From Antrodiella citrinella (Eukaryota > Basidiomycota > Agaricomycetes > Polyporales > Steccherinaceae): a DNA stretch of 31,780 nt. Positions 30,663 through 31,780 of this stretch are shown here, in pieces. The translations under genes were made by a program, and so were the position numbers. Position 1 is the first letter of the stretch, and every line of letters begins with the position of its first letter. Below the pieces are notes generated by a model. It did no database searches, was not told where the DNA came from, and worked only from the letters and a program-made list of their open reading frames with translations. Where the stretch lies: NCBI GenBank assembly GCA_004802725.1, contig SGPM01000313.1:1-31780 (forward strand), read 5' to 3'.

Positions 30663-31780
30663 CACCTCGGGATCGTGGTTGAAGCTCAGTAATAGTGCTG
30701 GCTGCACACGCATACATGGTTTTCAGGTGGAGTACTACTTAGGGCCTGTTCGGTAACCTGGCTTAGCCTAACCACTTGGCGGGGAAAATGAAAAATCAGA
30801 CCGAGACGCCGGTAACTAAATTTTCGCGAATTTAAGCTAAGCAAATAGTCTGTTTGGTACACCATGGCTTAGCTTAGCTTCCACTTAAGCTGTAGTCACA
30901 CTCTGTGTGCCAACACCTCAGCGACCGGCGAGGGTTTGACACCGTCGATATCCGTGCCGCAACAGACATCCCGACGCTGGAGGTGGTGTCGCCGAAGGCT
31001 GTACTGAGGTCAGAGGCACACTGGCGACTTCATACTCGACTCGGAACGTACTGTACATGATGTACTACTGCGCCCCAGTGGCCATTTGTGAATTGACTCA
31101 ATGTTTCAATCATGAATCTCGTGTAAATTTGACCTACTCGAGTGTGATTGAAGATGGCAAGTTTTTTGAACCAAGTAGAGCGAGAAATAAGACAACCGGG
31201 ATTCAACTGCACACGGCGGCGGCGGTGGTCGTCGCAACGAGTACGATTCGATCATGAGCTACAAAAACACCTGCATAATGTAGCCAATGTGTAAAAATAC
31301 CATTTCCTGGTGTACTTGTGTCTATAACCTACTTCAAAAGTGTTTGCTACGACATGCGCCATCCCGCCGTATATGAGCGCCCGCCCGCCCGACTACGTGA
31401 TTACTGATGTTACGTCCGTGACCATCCGTTACTCTTCGTGACAAAAACTTGGTTAAGCCAGACGCCTTGGCCCCGAGGTAAATCCGATTTCCTTAGGCCC
31501 TGTTCGGCGACGCAAGTTGAGTTGAGTTGGGTGGGGTTGGGTGAAGTTCGGACATCTCCGCAACTCGAGCCAGTGAAGCGCGCGAGTTGAGCTCGAGTTG
31601 TCACAGTATGTCACAAATAGTAACAGTGTTATGATCATGATAACACACTCATCGTTGATATTGAGAATCCAACATTGACATGGTTCAAGTTCATGTGCAG
31701 CCACCAAAGGCCCAGGAAAGTCACTAACGGTGGTAGTTGTCAGCTTTGCTGCTGCTGCTGGTCATTCAACCACAAATCGA
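30663..31780. other. Gene-free region with hAT/MITE-like motifs
   Basis: About 1.1 kb with no supported gene. AGGGCCTGTTCGGTAACC at 30741 and TTAGGCCCTGTTCGGCGACG at 31493 resemble the terminal sequences of hAT-type MITEs, in the same orientation. A diverged third copy (GTCTGTTTGGTACACC) starts near 30848 and also precedes GGCTTAGC. Inverted repeats occur: TAAGCTAAGC/GCTTAGCTTA near 30834-30880, and an exact pair at 31561-31570 and 31591-31600. A CTG run (31749-31759) is near the end. Confidence 0.4.
31561..31600. repeat. 10-bp perfect inverted repeat
   Basis: CAACTCGAGC at 31561-31570 and GCTCGAGTTG at 31591-31600 are exact reverse complements with a 20-base spacer. They lie 60-100 bases inside the hAT-like start at 31493, so they may be subterminal repeats of a MITE. 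Confidence 0.6.

Noticed and set aside
29086..30668. ACACCTC repeat on both sides of the LINE as a target-site duplication
   Set aside because: On the left it is separated from the poly(A) by AAAC that already exists in the uninterrupted copies, so it cannot be the duplication.
30732..31069. 8-bp direct repeat GTACTACT flanking about 320 bases that begin with a hAT-like end
   Set aside because: The right end is not a reverse complement of the left end, so the repeat is likely chance rather than a target-site duplication.

Overview
The window looks like genomic DNA of an agaricomycete (mushroom-type basidiomycete) fungus. Genes are compact and mostly interrupted by GT..AG introns of about 50-70 nt. 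They encode eukaryotic housekeeping proteins (RPL39, GET1, NKAP, AFG1, ER FKBP), a glyoxylate-cycle malate synthase, and a glyoxal-oxidase type copper radical oxidase of the kind typical of wood- and litter-decaying basidiomycetes. All exon models were built by hand from splice signals, phase and family conservation; most sum to an exact number of codons.

Layout: (1) 396-3208 (-) copy 1 of a large nine-exon gene family with a core resembling the agaricomycete DUF6697 domain; (2) 3549-11752 a conserved block: malate synthase (-), GET1 (-), RPL39 (-), secretory FKBP (+), NKAP (-) and an Ohr/OsmC peroxidase (+); (3) 12339-14761 (+) copy 2 of the family, decayed, followed in tandem by 15189-18026 (+) copy 3, intact; (4) 18495-25330 an EthD-domain protein (-), AFG1 ATPase (+) and a copper radical oxidase (+); (5) 26164-29012 (-) copy 4; (6) 29098-30659 (-) the 3' end of a non-LTR retrotransposon, abutting the promoter of copy 4; (7) 30663-31780 gene-free DNA with hAT/MITE-like motifs.

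The most interesting element is the four-copy family. Three copies give complete models of 775, 788 and 784 codons with identical intron positions and phases, so they arose by DNA duplication rather than retroposition. The protein has a short heptad-like first exon, a long acidic low-complexity exon, a conserved core and a Lys-Ala repeat tail. Identity is mosaic: the acidic exon and the tail are nearly identical among copies while the core is clearly diverged, which suggests gene conversion at the ends with divergence in the middle. Copy 2 lacks the first two exons and carries several frameshifts. Two copies point left and two point right, interleaved with single-copy genes.

The remaining genes are unrelated neighbours rather than a pathway. 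RPL39/FKBP, NKAP/Ohr and EthD/AFG1 are divergent pairs that probably share promoter regions. Isolated N calls at about 27563-27810 and 29999-30423 lie in repeated sequence and probably reflect unresolved paralogues or alleles.
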